Positions 34,658 to 44,268 of a stretch of DNA of 64,000 bases are shown piece by piece. The DNA lies in NCBI GenBank assembly GCA_012960755.1, contig DUAT01000119.1, positions 62,001-126,000 of the forward strand, written 5' to 3'. This DNA comes from Gammaproteobacteria bacterium (lineage in GTDB: Bacteria; Pseudomonadota; Gammaproteobacteria; Pseudomonadales; Azotimanducaceae_A). The translations under genes were made by a program, and so were the position numbers. Each line of letters opens with the position of its first letter. Within the stretch, counting starts at the first letter, position 1. Under the pieces are notes generated by a model. The model was not told the DNA's origin and did no database searches. It saw only the letters and a list, made by a program, of their open reading frames with translations.

Positions 34658-35508
34658 TTATTTCTCTGGTTCAATCACCTTCAGACTCCCAGCCTGGGGC
34701 GACGTGCCTTTCACCATAAAGTACCAGTCCCTGAACGGTCCAATGGTATTCTGGTAAAAAGTCCGACACTCAGCCTGGGTGTCAGGTCCTATTCCCCATG
34801 GTGTGTATTCATTATTCTGTGGAATATACAGGGTGCCAAACATGCGATCCCAAATACTCGTAACTGCAGCGAAATTAGTATCCCAGTGTTTCTCCAGGTA
34901 ACTGTGGTGGATATGGTGCATGGCCGGGCTCTGCAGCCATTTCTCCAACCAGCGCGGATAACGGAACTGTATATGGTAATGCCGGAATGATCCTGTCAGA
35001 CCAAAAAAAAGGCGAAAAAGCCGATATTCAGGATGGTTGCCTGGGTGATTCCCCCATCAAACAGCACCAGGCTGTAGAGCAGCATCCAGGCGTAATTAAT
35101 TTCGAGCGCCGGTGTCGTGCCGAACATTGAAATGAGTACAGCAATAACAGTTTGCTCTGTTGCCGGACCAACCGTCGCAAAGAGCGCTACCGCCCATACG
35201 GGCCGAAGCAGGCGTTCCAGTACCCAAAGCCAGATATCAACTCTGGCAGAAACATGGGTATAAATATCCTCAGGTAACAGGAATGCCAGCAACCCGACCT
35301 TGCGTTCACGTCCATCTGCACCTTTTGATCCATGGCCACGATAGAAAACGAAAATCGCAACGGCAAAAACAGTCATTAAAAGAAGTCTTTGCCAATGAAG
35401 ATCGCCGGGAATATTGCCTGAGGTGACATCCCAAACGAGGGTAAAAGCTTGCTGGATAATATCGGTAAATGGTCCGGCGACTTGTTGTGTATCTGAATCT
35501 GAGGTCAT
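34658..35508 (-). pseudogene. Sterol desaturase/fatty-acid-hydroxylase-like, broken
   Basis: The 35508 start gives a 170-residue membrane part (LLLMTVFAVAIFVFYRG, VWAVALFATVGPATEQTVIA). After GFFAF the frame breaks in a run of eight T (A8 at 35003-35010 on the plus strand). In the next frame the C-terminal part follows: LTGSFRHYHIQFRYPRWLEK, SPAMHHIHHSYLEKHWDTNF and IWDRMFGTLYIP. The final HxxHH block is present, but the first His boxes of the family, expected between the two halves, are not in either frame. So there is both a homopolymer frameshift and an apparent internal deletion. The C-terminal half has an ATG at 34948, but that alone would not make an enzyme. Confidence 0.75.
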
Positions 35509-35795
35509 ACGAATAATCGGTTGGATAAGGCGCTATTATTGATACAACTTAACAATAGCATCGGGATATTTGAAAAAAGCGCAGTGTAACAGGGGTACAC
35601 ACCTATTTTCCCAACGGTAGCAGATTCTAAAACGATGTTGCAGGCGTTCATCATCCCCGCGACGCTTTACTTGAGACATTACCCCGCGATTCGCGTCGGA
35701 TGTCTTACATCGATTTAAGACAGTTGAGCATTAAAAGTAGATGATTTTGATAACCGGATCAGGCATAAACATGCAGGAAAATGGCATAAACAGAT

Positions 35796-36098
35796 ATGAA
35801 AAATAGAGATAACAGCGACCTTCCACTCCCTGAATATAAAGGTGAGCGAGATATGAAAGCCTTCTGGCAGGTCGCGATACTTAAAAAAGAACCATCGAAG
35901 CAGAAATGGTTTCTGCCCACTCTTATTATACTGATTATAGGCAGTGTGCCCTGGTATCGGGTCGAAGGGGAGATGGGAAATGTATTGTTTGGATTTCCGG
36001 TCTGGATCTGGACCAGCATCATCTGTTCGCTTGGGGTTGCCATTCTGACAGCCATCGGCATTCTCAGGTTTTGGAGAGACGATGACGATGTCAGTTAG
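35796..36098 (+). CDS. Small two-helix membrane protein, likely SSS-symporter partner
   Basis: A 100-residue protein. The first ATG is at 35796; the ATG at 35853 (MKAFWQVAILKKEPSKQKW), with AAAGGTGAG upstream, is the more likely start and would leave 81 residues. Two membrane helices follow (FLPTLIILIIGSVPWYRV and FPVWIWTSIICSLGVAILTA), and the tail is acidic (RFWRDDDDVS). Small DUF3311-like proteins of this shape usually lie directly before sodium:solute symporters, as here (21-base gap). The role is probably assembly or regulation of the transporter. Confidence 0.7.
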   Translation: MKNRDNSDLPLPEYKGERDMKAFWQVAILKKEPSKQKWFLPTLIILIIGSVPWYRVEGEMGNVLFGFPVWIWTSIICSLGVAILTAIGILRFWRDDDDVS

Positions 36099-36119
36099 GA
36101 TCATCGGAATCCACCTGCC

Positions 36120-37625
36120 TTGAACGACGGTACTTACGAACTGGGTATAGCACCGATCATTATGCTTGCGATCTATCTCTTGGTAATGATAGCGATAGGC
36201 TGGGCCGGTAAAGTCAGCAGCAAGGAAAACTCGCTTCGCGATTTTTATCTCGGTGGTTCAAGCTTTGGCATATTCGTGCTTTTCCTCACACTTTTTGCTA
36301 CCCAGTACAGTGGTAATACCATGCTCGGATTTGCCGGGCGAGCCTATCGTCAGGGCGGTACGTATGTGGTCAGTATCATGTTTATGGTGTTGACGATTAC
36401 AGTGATATCGATATACGGGCCGCGCCTGTTTCGACTTTCAAGAGCTTTCGGATACATTACACCTGCTGACTATATTTACCATCGATTCGGTTCGCACTGG
36501 CTACGGGTCATATGTGTCATCCTGCTGTGTTGGGGGCTTGCGAATTACATCCTTGAGCAACTCGTTGCCATGGGTCACGCGATAGAAGGATTGTCGGGTG
36601 GGCGCATTGACTTCATGAGCGGTGTCGTTCTTCTGGTAATCGTTATGCTCATTTACGAGACTCTGGGCGGAATGCGATCAGTGGCATGGACCGACGCTAT
36701 TCAAGGCATACTTTTATTTTTTGGTTTCTCTATTATTCTATACATAGTACTCACTGTTAATGGCGGCCTGCCTGCCGCAACGGAGTTAATTGCTTCGAAT
36801 CAGAATCAGTCAGAGAAGCTGGCGGTACCAGGTTGGGAAGGCATTCGCGCCTGGTTCAGTACACTTCTTTTGCTCATGTTCGGCGCCTCGGTTTATCCCC
36901 ATGCCATTCAGCGATTCTTCTCAGCACGGTCCCTGCGCACCTTGCGACTATCGCTCGCCGGATTGGCCTTCATGCCGTTTATTACGACCATGCTTGCATT
37001 CGTTCTGGGATTCATTGCCATCAGCCAGTTCACGGATCTCTCGCCCTTTGAGAGCGACCAGGTCACGCTGCTTATGCTGCTTGATATCATCAACGGCAAT
37101 GATCTCATTCGATGGTTGGTGATGGTGGTATTTGTCGCGCTCATAGCCGCCATCATGTCCACAACCGACTCTGCGTTGCTGTCGATCCAGAGCATGGTCA
37201 CCAAGGACATCTATGCCGTCTATATCAATCCGGAAGCGAGTCAGCAAGATCTGCTCAGGACTGGAAAGATTTTCGGATGGGTCCTCATTGCGTTTCTGGT
37301 TGCCATGACCTGGGTCTCACAGCAGACAGAAAGTTCCATCTGGCTGCTCATAAAACTCAAGCTCGAATTTATGGTGCAGATTTCACCGGTGTTCCTGCTG
37401 GGGTTATTCTGGCAGCGTTTATCTGGCACATCCATCCTCTGTGGTGTTGTCGTTGGTACCGCCATTACCCTCGTGCTGTGGGTTGGGGCGGCGTTAGGAT
37501 ATTGGGATGCAGGCGGACGGTCTCCCCTCGGGATCAGTGCCGGGGTTTGGGGGCTTGCTGCTAATTACACCATCTGTATTGTTGGGGGGGTGTTTTGGCC
37601 GGACGGTGAGTTTGTTCGGGGGTGA
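36120..37625 (+). CDS. Sodium:solute symporter (SSS) family protein
   Basis: A 501-residue transporter with about 13 membrane helices. Family features are SLRDFYLGGSSFGIFVLFLT at the start, the GGMRSVAWTDAIQGILLFFG block in the middle and TTDSALLSIQSMVTKDIYAV later. The first codon is TTG at 36120; no better start is visible. It couples uptake of an organic solute to Na+ in the inner membrane. The substrate cannot be told, but SSS plus a DUF3311-type partner is often an organic acid importer. Its 3' end is 31 bases from the convergent SUMF1-hydrolase gene. Confidence 0.9.
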   Translation: MNDGTYELGIAPIIMLAIYLLVMIAIGWAGKVSSKENSLRDFYLGGSSFGIFVLFLTLFATQYSGNTMLGFAGRAYRQGGTYVVSIMFMVLTITVISIYGPRLFRLSRAFGYITPADYIYHRFGSHWLRVICVILLCWGLANYILEQLVAMGHAIEGLSGGRIDFMSGVVLLVIVMLIYETLGGMRSVAWTDAIQGILLFFGFSIILYIVLTVNGGLPAATELIASNQNQSEKLAVPGWEGIRAWFSTLLLLMFGASVYPHAIQRFFSARSLRTLRLSLAGLAFMPFITTMLAFVLGFIAISQFTDLSPFESDQVTLLMLLDIINGNDLIRWLVMVVFVALIAAIMSTTDSALLSIQSMVTKDIYAVYINPEASQQDLLRTGKIFGWVLIAFLVAMTWVSQQTESSIWLLIKLKLEFMVQISPVFLLGLFWQRLSGTSILCGVVVGTAITLVLWVGAALGYWDAGGRSPLGISAGVWGLAANYTICIVGGVFWPDGEFVRG

Positions 37626-37656
37626 TCAAAACGACCAGGTGGAAGGTGAATGATTG

Positions 37657-39474
37657 CTAATGCACAGGACCCAGGTATTTATCCAGCCAGTTACCAATTT
37701 CACTAACTACCTCGTTATGCTCAAAGTCTATATGTCCAGCATCATAGCCAACGAGTTTTTTGTGCTCTGCAGGGGTACCCAGCAGTTGCAACATTCTTTG
37801 AGACGACTCCACCCATGGGTGAATATGATCGAACTTGCCGTTGAGCATAAGTATGGGTTGATGGATTCGAGGTGTATAGTGAATACCATCAAGCAGGGGA
37901 TTCAGTTTCACATAATGAACCAGGCCGCCGGACATTAGTATTCCAGTTTTTAACCGCGTTTCCAGGGCCAGTAGTAAGTTTCCAAAAAAACCCGCGCCAA
38001 AACTATAGCCCATGTACGCAACGTCTGCAGACAACTCTTCACGACTCGCAATGTAATTTACCGTGTCTACCACGTTACGATACCAAAGCACGGCATAAGG
38101 TGCGTGAAGTTCAGGCAGCCACAGGTTTGGGACTGCCAGTTCGAAGGTACCCGCCCAGATCGGCACAACCACGGCTCTACCCCCTCGCAAGATGTCTTGA
38201 AAATGAGCAACTTCAGCAACTGCGTCGCGATTCATCTGACCCGGTAGCACAGCACTCCCGTCTGGTCCGTATACAACCGTCTGAAAGGGTGCTTTACCTG
38301 TTGTTGGGGTAAAAATATACAACACCAGGGTTTCATCTTCGCTGAATTTGAGCCTGTGTTCATCGACAACCCAGTGATCTGTCTCCCGCACTCTGACTAC
38401 TGACACCTCAGTCGGTTTCCTCTTTGGTGGCGTAAACTGGGCCTGCATAATTTCAAAGGCTTCATCAGAAGCCGGTTCTCTGCGTGCGTAGGGATCGTCC
38501 GATACCAGGTCTATCGGTCCCATCAGCTTTTCATCCAGTCCCGTCTCAATATGTTGGATCAGGCGAATGCCATTACCAGCCCGACGATTCATTCGCGGTA
38601 CCGTCGTCACGATTGATGATGCGCCGCCATAACCTTGCCAGCTCTCTCCCTGTGCCAGCCCCAGCCCTTCGGCACTATTCCAGATCCATTCACGAACATT
38701 TCCCGAAGTGTGGTAGGTTCCCCAGGGACCTATGCCGACTGGATTCTTAGCGGGAAGTAAACCTGTTTGGTTGAAGTTACTTGCCAGTGAAAGCGCTGGT
38801 CCGACGGGATACAAGCCTTCAAGGGGTCCCAGGGCGTAGCGGGTCCAGTGGTATATGGTAGGCAATGCGAGTCTTCGGAATCGTGAGTAGGCGACTGCTT
38901 CATACCAACTTACGCCACCGACAGGAAGTTTTGATTCTCCTGGCTCGAAGTTACCTAAAGCCCAACCGGCGGGTCCATGGCGACCCGTTGTATCGACGAA
39001 TCGCGACATGGCGTCTTCAAAACTGAGCTGAAGATTTCCATCAACAAACTGTAAACCATCCCAGTAGGCAGGATTGCGGTAGCCGTCCTTATCTACGAAC
39101 TCCTTGTATTCAGCATTGGTCACCTCGAACCTGGAAACTGCAAATTGTGGTGTCGGTACCACTAGATCCGAACCAACCAGTTTCCGGGACCAGCCAGTCA
39201 CAAACAGGGGTAAATTCGACGCCGGAACTTCAACCATATCCAACGGTATTTTACCTGGCGGAAAAAGCGTTACTTCTTCAATGGGGAATTGATTCCCAAA
39301 ACCCTCAAGATAAATCAGGTTGTTAAACATTGGACCTGGATTCCTGGCCATAATGTAACGTGTTTCATAATCCTCAAGTTCAAGCTTCAGAGTCAGAACA
39401 CCCCGCGGGATCGGCAGTGGCTCCGCAAAGGGTGTGACACCAGGTGGCGTGAGCGCACCCAGTACCACAATCAC
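37657..39474 (-). CDS. SUMF1-like domain fused to an alpha/beta hydrolase
   Basis: A 605-residue protein with two recognisable parts. Residues about 100-300 form a SUMF1/EgtB/PvdO fold: VSRFEVTNAEYKEFV, LPVGGVSWYEAVAYSRF, LPTIYHWTRYAL, TSGNVREWIWN and MNRRAGNGIRLI. Residues about 390-600 form a hydrolase: YMGYSFGAGFFGNLLL (nucleophile), LMLNGKFDHIHP (acid) and DAGHIDFEHN (base). I see no cysteine anywhere, so it cannot be a Cys-dependent formylglycine generator. The GTG start at 39474 lies within an open frame that begins at 39495; related proteins often carry an N-terminal kinase and membrane helix, so this one may be truncated. Confidence 0.8.
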   Translation of the reverse strand: MIVVLGALTPPGVTPFAEPLPIPRGVLTLKLELEDYETRYIMARNPGPMFNNLIYLEGFGNQFPIEEVTLFPPGKIPLDMVEVPASNLPLFVTGWSRKLVGSDLVVPTPQFAVSRFEVTNAEYKEFVDKDGYRNPAYWDGLQFVDGNLQLSFEDAMSRFVDTTGRHGPAGWALGNFEPGESKLPVGGVSWYEAVAYSRFRRLALPTIYHWTRYALGPLEGLYPVGPALSLASNFNQTGLLPAKNPVGIGPWGTYHTSGNVREWIWNSAEGLGLAQGESWQGYGGASSIVTTVPRMNRRAGNGIRLIQHIETGLDEKLMGPIDLVSDDPYARREPASDEAFEIMQAQFTPPKRKPTEVSVVRVRETDHWVVDEHRLKFSEDETLVLYIFTPTTGKAPFQTVVYGPDGSAVLPGQMNRDAVAEVAHFQDILRGGRAVVVPIWAGTFELAVPNLWLPELHAPYAVLWYRNVVDTVNYIASREELSADVAYMGYSFGAGFFGNLLLALETRLKTGILMSGGLVHYVKLNPLLDGIHYTPRIHQPILMLNGKFDHIHPWVESSQRMLQLLGTPAEHKKLVGYDAGHIDFEHNEVVSEIGNWLDKYLGPVH

Positions 39475-39495
39475 CAGCTGAAGATTAATTCGGGG

Positions 39496-39990
39496 TCAGA
39501 TGATACGAGTGACCGTAAACCAACCTGACGTGGCAGTTGCAACAGCGTTGACTTCATCATCCACCTTTTTACCGTGTAGTGCGCGTCCCAAAGGTGCGTC
39601 GATGGTCAAAACCAACACTTCCTGACCCTGTGAGATTACCGTCATGCCTCCCGCACCGGGACCAATCAGAAAGAACCTTCTGTTGTTACTTTCGTCTGTG
39701 ACCTCTACCAGGCTACCCAGAACCACCTTCATCGATTGGCCGATTTGTGAATTCAATCGCTTGAATGTCGCAATGGTGGTCTCCAGCTCCAATGCTCGTT
39801 TGGATTGACCATGGGCAAGGTAAGCAGCCTCCAGGCCAAGTGTGTCGTACCTGTTTTCAGCCACGTTCTCAGCGTCAGTCGCCGTTTCTCGGGCGACATT
39901 AGCGGCATTGATCGCATCCCCGAGTGCCTTGTTCAACACAGCGATGAGATCTGCTAAAAAGATGGACTTGTCCAAACCAGAATTCCACAT
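39496..39990 (-). CDS. GreA/GreB-like transcription factor family protein
   Basis: A 164-residue protein with a helical N-terminus (LIAVLNKALGDAINAANVAR, ENVAENRYDTLGLEAAYL) and a C-terminal GreA/GreB-type domain (GSLVEVTDESNNRRFFLIG, GQEVLVLTIDAPLGRALHGK). The acidic tip residues that make Gre factors stimulate RNA cleavage are not obvious, as in the GreAB-like paralogs known next to stress genes. It overlaps the open frame of the SUMF1-hydrolase gene downstream, but the start of that gene is at 39474. Confidence 0.75.
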   Translation of the reverse strand: MWNSGLDKSIFLADLIAVLNKALGDAINAANVARETATDAENVAENRYDTLGLEAAYLAHGQSKRALELETTIATFKRLNSQIGQSMKVVLGSLVEVTDESNNRRFFLIGPGAGGMTVISQGQEVLVLTIDAPLGRALHGKKVDDEVNAVATATSGWFTVTRII

Positions 39991-40114
39991 GACTGACAGT
40001 GCTTATGTTACCAGTTACCAGCATGGCCATTCACGATTACTGGATTTACTTGTTGGATGGTCCATTGAAGAATTGTAGGATGCGACTCACACATTGAACC
40101 TGCAAGGAATTTTC

Positions 40115-40942
40115 ATGCCTCACGCCGAAATCAACGGTGCAAGACTCTGGTACGACATTATCGGTGAGGGGGAACCTCTGCTGTTGCACCATGGCTATAC
40201 AGCATCGCGGGTTAACTGGATGCCGGTAGCGGACCGCCTCAAAGACAAGTACCAGATAATATTAATGGAGTGTCGGGGTACAGGCGAAAGCGAAGATACA
40301 CAGGACGGTTATTCTTTAGCACAGTACGCCAGCGATGTGGTCACATTGATGAATCAGATGGGTGTCGATAAATTCACTTATGCGGGTCACAGCATGGGTG
40401 GTGGAATCGGCTACCTGCTTGGTCTGGAATATGTCGAACGAATCAGTCGTCTGATTCTGATGGCACCAATACCCGCTGCAGGAATCCCTGGCAAACCTGA
40501 TCAGGAAATACTGGCCAGGCGCTTACAAGCGCGTCGTGACAAGGATCGGGACTTCTTTTTGGCAGAAATGATCGCTACTCGCTTCCGTCATGATGTACAG
40601 ACCGATGCGTGGTTTGCGAGTCGGGTTGACCATCTGATGAGGGTATCAGAAGGCCATGTTATTGGCGGTCTGCAAACCATGCATGCGCTGGATGTGGAGG
40701 ACAGGCTGCCACAACTGAACATACCGACGTTAATGTTGGCCGGTGCCGTAGATGGCTTGCTGGCGGCTAACATGCATGACTACACAAAATTACCGGATGC
40801 GACGTTACATGTATTTTCCAGGGCCGGACACGATGTCGCGATACATGAACCAGCAGGCGTCAGTGACGCTATTGATCAGTTCATGCAACATGGTCCGATG
40901 TCAGCCGCTAAGATTATGGCGCGTGCTAAACCGGTGTCGTGA
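40115..40942 (+). CDS. Alpha/beta hydrolase
   Basis: A 275-residue soluble hydrolase. The start at 40115 follows AAGGAA; an upstream TTG at 40094 is in frame but lacks a site. Blocks: LLLHHGYTASRVNW (oxyanion), AGHSMGGGIGYLLG (Ser nucleophile), LMLAGAVDGLLAANM (Asp) and RAGHDVAIHEP (His). The catalytic triad is complete. The substrate is not identifiable. It stands alone between the GreA-like gene on the minus strand and the MAPEG gene. Confidence 0.9.
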   Translation: MPHAEINGARLWYDIIGEGEPLLLHHGYTASRVNWMPVADRLKDKYQIILMECRGTGESEDTQDGYSLAQYASDVVTLMNQMGVDKFTYAGHSMGGGIGYLLGLEYVERISRLILMAPIPAAGIPGKPDQEILARRLQARRDKDRDFFLAEMIATRFRHDVQTDAWFASRVDHLMRVSEGHVIGGLQTMHALDVEDRLPQLNIPTLMLAGAVDGLLAANMHDYTKLPDATLHVFSRAGHDVAIHEPAGVSDAIDQFMQHGPMSAAKIMARAKPVS

Positions 40943-41021
40943 GCAGGTTTTTGTTCATCTGTTACCGGATGTTGCCCACTCGATTTTGTACCGACAAATG
41001 CTGCGACTTTTGCCTGAAGAC

Positions 41022-41447
41022 CTACAACATTTGGAGCACGCCGTTAACTGCCATCACAGCAACCGCTATGCTGCCAACCAGGAAAATCATAAACCTGACC
41101 ATCACATTGTTGATTGTCGAATGCACGATGCTGTGTACCACCCGGGAGCCGGTATAGAGCCAGGCGAGATACAAATTAAGGCCTGTTCCAAGTCCGGCAA
41201 CGGCTAACGCAATTGCAGTTGCGTAAAAAATCGTGGGTTGTTCCATCAAATGGTTGTAATTATCTGCCTTCCACTGAACGGATTTGGGTAATTGATCCCC
41301 AAGTTCAGCAGTCCGTTGCCCGGCATCAGGACCTAGTTTGGCAGCACCAATAGCGGGTAAGCGGGTTGATACCATCCACAACATCTGTATCAGAGACCAC
41401 AACACAAGGGCGAAAACGGGAAGTAAAATTGGGCTCGGTTCGAGCAT
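41022..41447 (-). CDS. MAPEG family membrane protein
   Basis: A 141-residue protein with four membrane helices, the layout of MAPEG (membrane-associated eicosanoid/glutathione metabolism) proteins. Features: FALVLWSLIQMLWMV, then ADNYNHLMEQPTIFYATAIAL, the conserved E-x-P-T/L-F segment, NLYLAWLYTGSRVVHSIVHS, and a last helix MIFLVGSIAVAVMAV. MAPEG homologs in bacteria may bind glutathione; this one cannot be assigned more precisely. Confidence 0.88.
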   Translation of the reverse strand: MLEPSPILLPVFALVLWSLIQMLWMVSTRLPAIGAAKLGPDAGQRTAELGDQLPKSVQWKADNYNHLMEQPTIFYATAIALAVAGLGTGLNLYLAWLYTGSRVVHSIVHSTINNVMVRFMIFLVGSIAVAVMAVNGVLQML

Positions 41448-41686
41448 CAGCTTCTCCTTATAATATTATTTTTGTTAAGCAAGCGGGAGACGCCAAATAA
41501 CTCATTACCCATATAAACAACGAACGCCTACTTGCCGACAAACAACATTGTATCATTTGTCGCGGCCTGCCGCTGTCCGTCTCCACTTCTTCACCCTATG
41601 GCTGGCAGGAAGTGGACCTTATTCGTGTTGGACGCTTCTATTCGATTGGGAACGGCATCCGCAGCAGTTGTTATTGAGGAAGAATT

Positions 41687-42283
41687 CTAGTCGAGGTCCT
41701 GACGCTTTAGCTCTTCTGGCATTCGTTTAGCATCTGCTTCGAGTTCCGGGCCGCGCTCATCATCTGCCAGCAAACCCATCGTGTCCTTGGCCATTTTATC
41801 GCTATCCAGCATGATCCATTTTTCAGGCACGATCTCGATAATTATCCGCAACGGAGAATCAAGCCGTTCAACAAACGCGGCCGCTTGTTTCTCCTGCTCC
41901 GGGGTCAAAGTGCCACTAGTGCCTGAACCATAAGGACCACGGGCTAGCTTTGGATAAAACCATTTCTTGGTTTCTTCGTCATTGTGAACAATCGCTCTGC
42001 CCTTAATGGTAATTGCGCCATTGGGTCCGTCGGGTGCAGCAACGCCGCTGACAACCAGAGAACAACGCGGGTCACGTCGAATGGCGGAAACACGATGCCG
42101 ATGCGCACCACAGGTAATCCAGCCTCGACCTTCATGCCAGACAAACCCGTGAACGACGCCCACTGGCCAGCCATCTTTGGTTGACCAGTTGAAGACGCAT
42201 TCGCGCGCTTTCGACATCAGCTCTTCACGGGTCTCATCCGTAAATGGATAAATGGATACTTTTTCGTGATCTTCGTTGGACAT
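41687..42283 (-). CDS. Pyridoxamine 5'-phosphate oxidase family protein
   Basis: A 198-residue split-barrel flavin/F420-binding protein. The chosen start, ATG at 42283, gives MSNEDHEKVSIYPFTDETRE; the longer in-frame reading to 42454 has no coding character. Blocks: GWPVGVVHGFVWHEGRGWIT, AIRRDPRCSLVVSG and TIKGRAIVHNDEETKKWFYP. Related proteins reduce or bind flavin or F420 and include deazaflavin-dependent nitroreductase-like proteins. The presence of two LLM F420-type oxidoreductases in the window makes an F420 link possible but unproved. Confidence 0.8.
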   Translation of the reverse strand: MSNEDHEKVSIYPFTDETREELMSKARECVFNWSTKDGWPVGVVHGFVWHEGRGWITCGAHRHRVSAIRRDPRCSLVVSGVAAPDGPNGAITIKGRAIVHNDEETKKWFYPKLARGPYGSGTSGTLTPEQEKQAAAFVERLDSPLRIIIEIVPEKWIMLDSDKMAKDTMGLLADDERGPELEADAKRMPEELKRQDLD

Positions 42284-42454
42284 GCTGTGACCTCGATTCT
42301 TTGAATCACTTATAAGGGAGTAATCTACCACAAAAAATAAGATACCAAAATGTAGCGAATTTGCATAATCAACCACAGTCCCAAAGCGAACTGTGAGGTG
42401 CTGAAATCCACGACCGACAATTGTTATGTAGCGCAGCGAATTCGCTCTGTACAA

Positions 42455-44041
42455 CTAGCGCTTTAGGTTATGACCTAGAGTGTCGAGAAAACGATCAATA
42501 TTTTCAAAATCCTGTTTCCCCTCAACAAACTTTCCGCCAGCATTTATACGCTGCGTTTGTGCCTCTCTCATCGTTCGCGGACAGTGATCTACCAGGAGTT
42601 GCAGATGAAGGCAGGTTGGCTCATCCATCACCAGCGACAACATCTGCAAGTTATCATGGATGCTGTCAAATCGCTTAAGTTCAACGTCAGCGATAATTTG
42701 CGCCTCGTTAAACGCCCTTAAAATATCGTTAACCATCCAGGCTCTATGCTTGAGTTGGTCTTGAACTGATTTGGACCTTAATACTTTAGCCAACTTGACC
42801 AGCACATGTTGTGGCAGCTTCTGCACGACATGCCAACCGATTCTGAACAAGCCAAGCAGCCCTGGTTTTTCTGCAATAACATATTTGGGATGGTACTCAA
42901 GCCCTATATTACAAGTTGCATAGACAGCACTAACCGCCTGTTTGTGTGTGAATTTTTCGCCGTCGATAAGACAGGCAGCCATGAGAATGTTGGACAAGTA
43001 GCTGATTTCAGCCTGGCGTTGATTCATAGCGGATGGATCTTCGATTGAAAGTACTTGCAGCCGCTTTTGCAATGCATTTAATACATCTTTGGGCCCAGCC
43101 AGCAATTTCATCTTCTCGCGTGAACCCTCCAGTTCAACATGGCTGACCACCGCTGCCAGCAACTCCAGGTTCTCAGGATCTACTTTTTCGGGCGCGTTTT
43201 CGTCAACGTCCCGGGCTTCAAATCTGTCATTGTTTTCAGCGGGCTTACTAAGACTATTCGATGCTGCACGCTTAAAATGCGCTTCTGCATCAAGGTCATA
43301 ATCGTCTTCCTGCACAATGTGTTGAAGACTTAAGTCTCTGGCTGAGTCCAGGAAGCGGGCTGCTTCTTCCGGTGCAACAAAGCCTTTTTGCTGCTTCTTT
43401 ACTTTCTGGTTATGGGCGGCATCCAGAGCCACAGCCGAGCATGATATGCCATACATGGCCGATTCTCGGGCTAAACAGCGCGTGAGAACTGCCTGCAACA
43501 GGTTTGGTAGTTGTTCTTGAAGCGCACCCAGGACCGGTTGTAATACTGTCCATTCATCATCGTGTATCGGGCTGACCTGGAATCGGCCATATAGCTCCAT
43601 ACATTCAGCGCTGCCTGGACCAGGCGTCGAATCATCTTTGAAAAACTCTAAATCATTAATGTCTGTGTTTAAGTCGGTAGCCTGAATATAGTGAGACAGA
43701 ATGTGTACCAGAAAATCTTCGTCCAGTGCCTAAAGTCGCTCGACGACAAAGTCCTCGCCAACTTCCAGGATCACCTCCAGCCAGCGAAAAAACTCGACCG
43801 GATCAAATTCGTCTGGCGCACCGGGGATGGGATTTGTCCAGGTTGTCTCATCGATAATTTCTGCGAGTTGACCTGGTGTCGTAAACTCAATCAGCGTTGC
43901 TGAATCTTCAACGCCAATGCGGTCGATCAGACTTACCATGCTTGCGGTAGGCACGGTCGGTATGAATGCGGGCAGGTCTGGGTTGTCTGTGAGTGTCTTG
44001 AGGAGTTGTTTGCCGGATTTGAATCTTTGGATCTGAGCCAT
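42455..44041 (-). pseudogene. DUF6178-like protein interrupted by TAG
   Basis: An ATG at 44041 starts MAQIQRFKSGKQLLKTLTDN, followed by SLIDRIGVEDSATLIEFTTP and FRWLEVILEVGEDFVVERL. A TAG at 43730-43732 stops the frame, which continues with ALDEDFLVHILSHYIQATDL and then the 381-residue part beginning MELYGRFQVSP. The joined protein has about 528 residues. Layout and blocks resemble DUF6178 proteins (function unknown), from memory. Other stretches are ESAMYGISCSAVALDAAHNQ and SYLSNILMAACLIDG. The TAG falls where related proteins have Lys, Arg or His. The second half can start at ATG 43600, so a truncated product is possible. Confidence 0.65.
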
Positions 44042-44268
44042 AATCACCCCCGAAATCAATTGGTCGCGCATTCTATGTCGAAAATAGTGATTCCAGTAGT
44101 CTGCTATACAAACTTATTTTTGTGTATAATAGATCTCATGGATGTAGTACAGATCCCAATCTAACACCCACCTGTTGCACTTCTACCAGCCCGCTTTCCG
44201 TGACCGTCAGACAATTTCAAAGAAATATCAAGAACATATCAAGGCAATGTCATCAACGGTCCTGAAGA

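Noticed and set aside
44148..44268. Short plus-strand reading SNTHLLHFYQPAFRDRQTI... resembling the end of a TetR/AcrR regulator
   Set aside because: Only about 40 residues, no start and no DNA-binding part; the resemblance is too weak to annotate.
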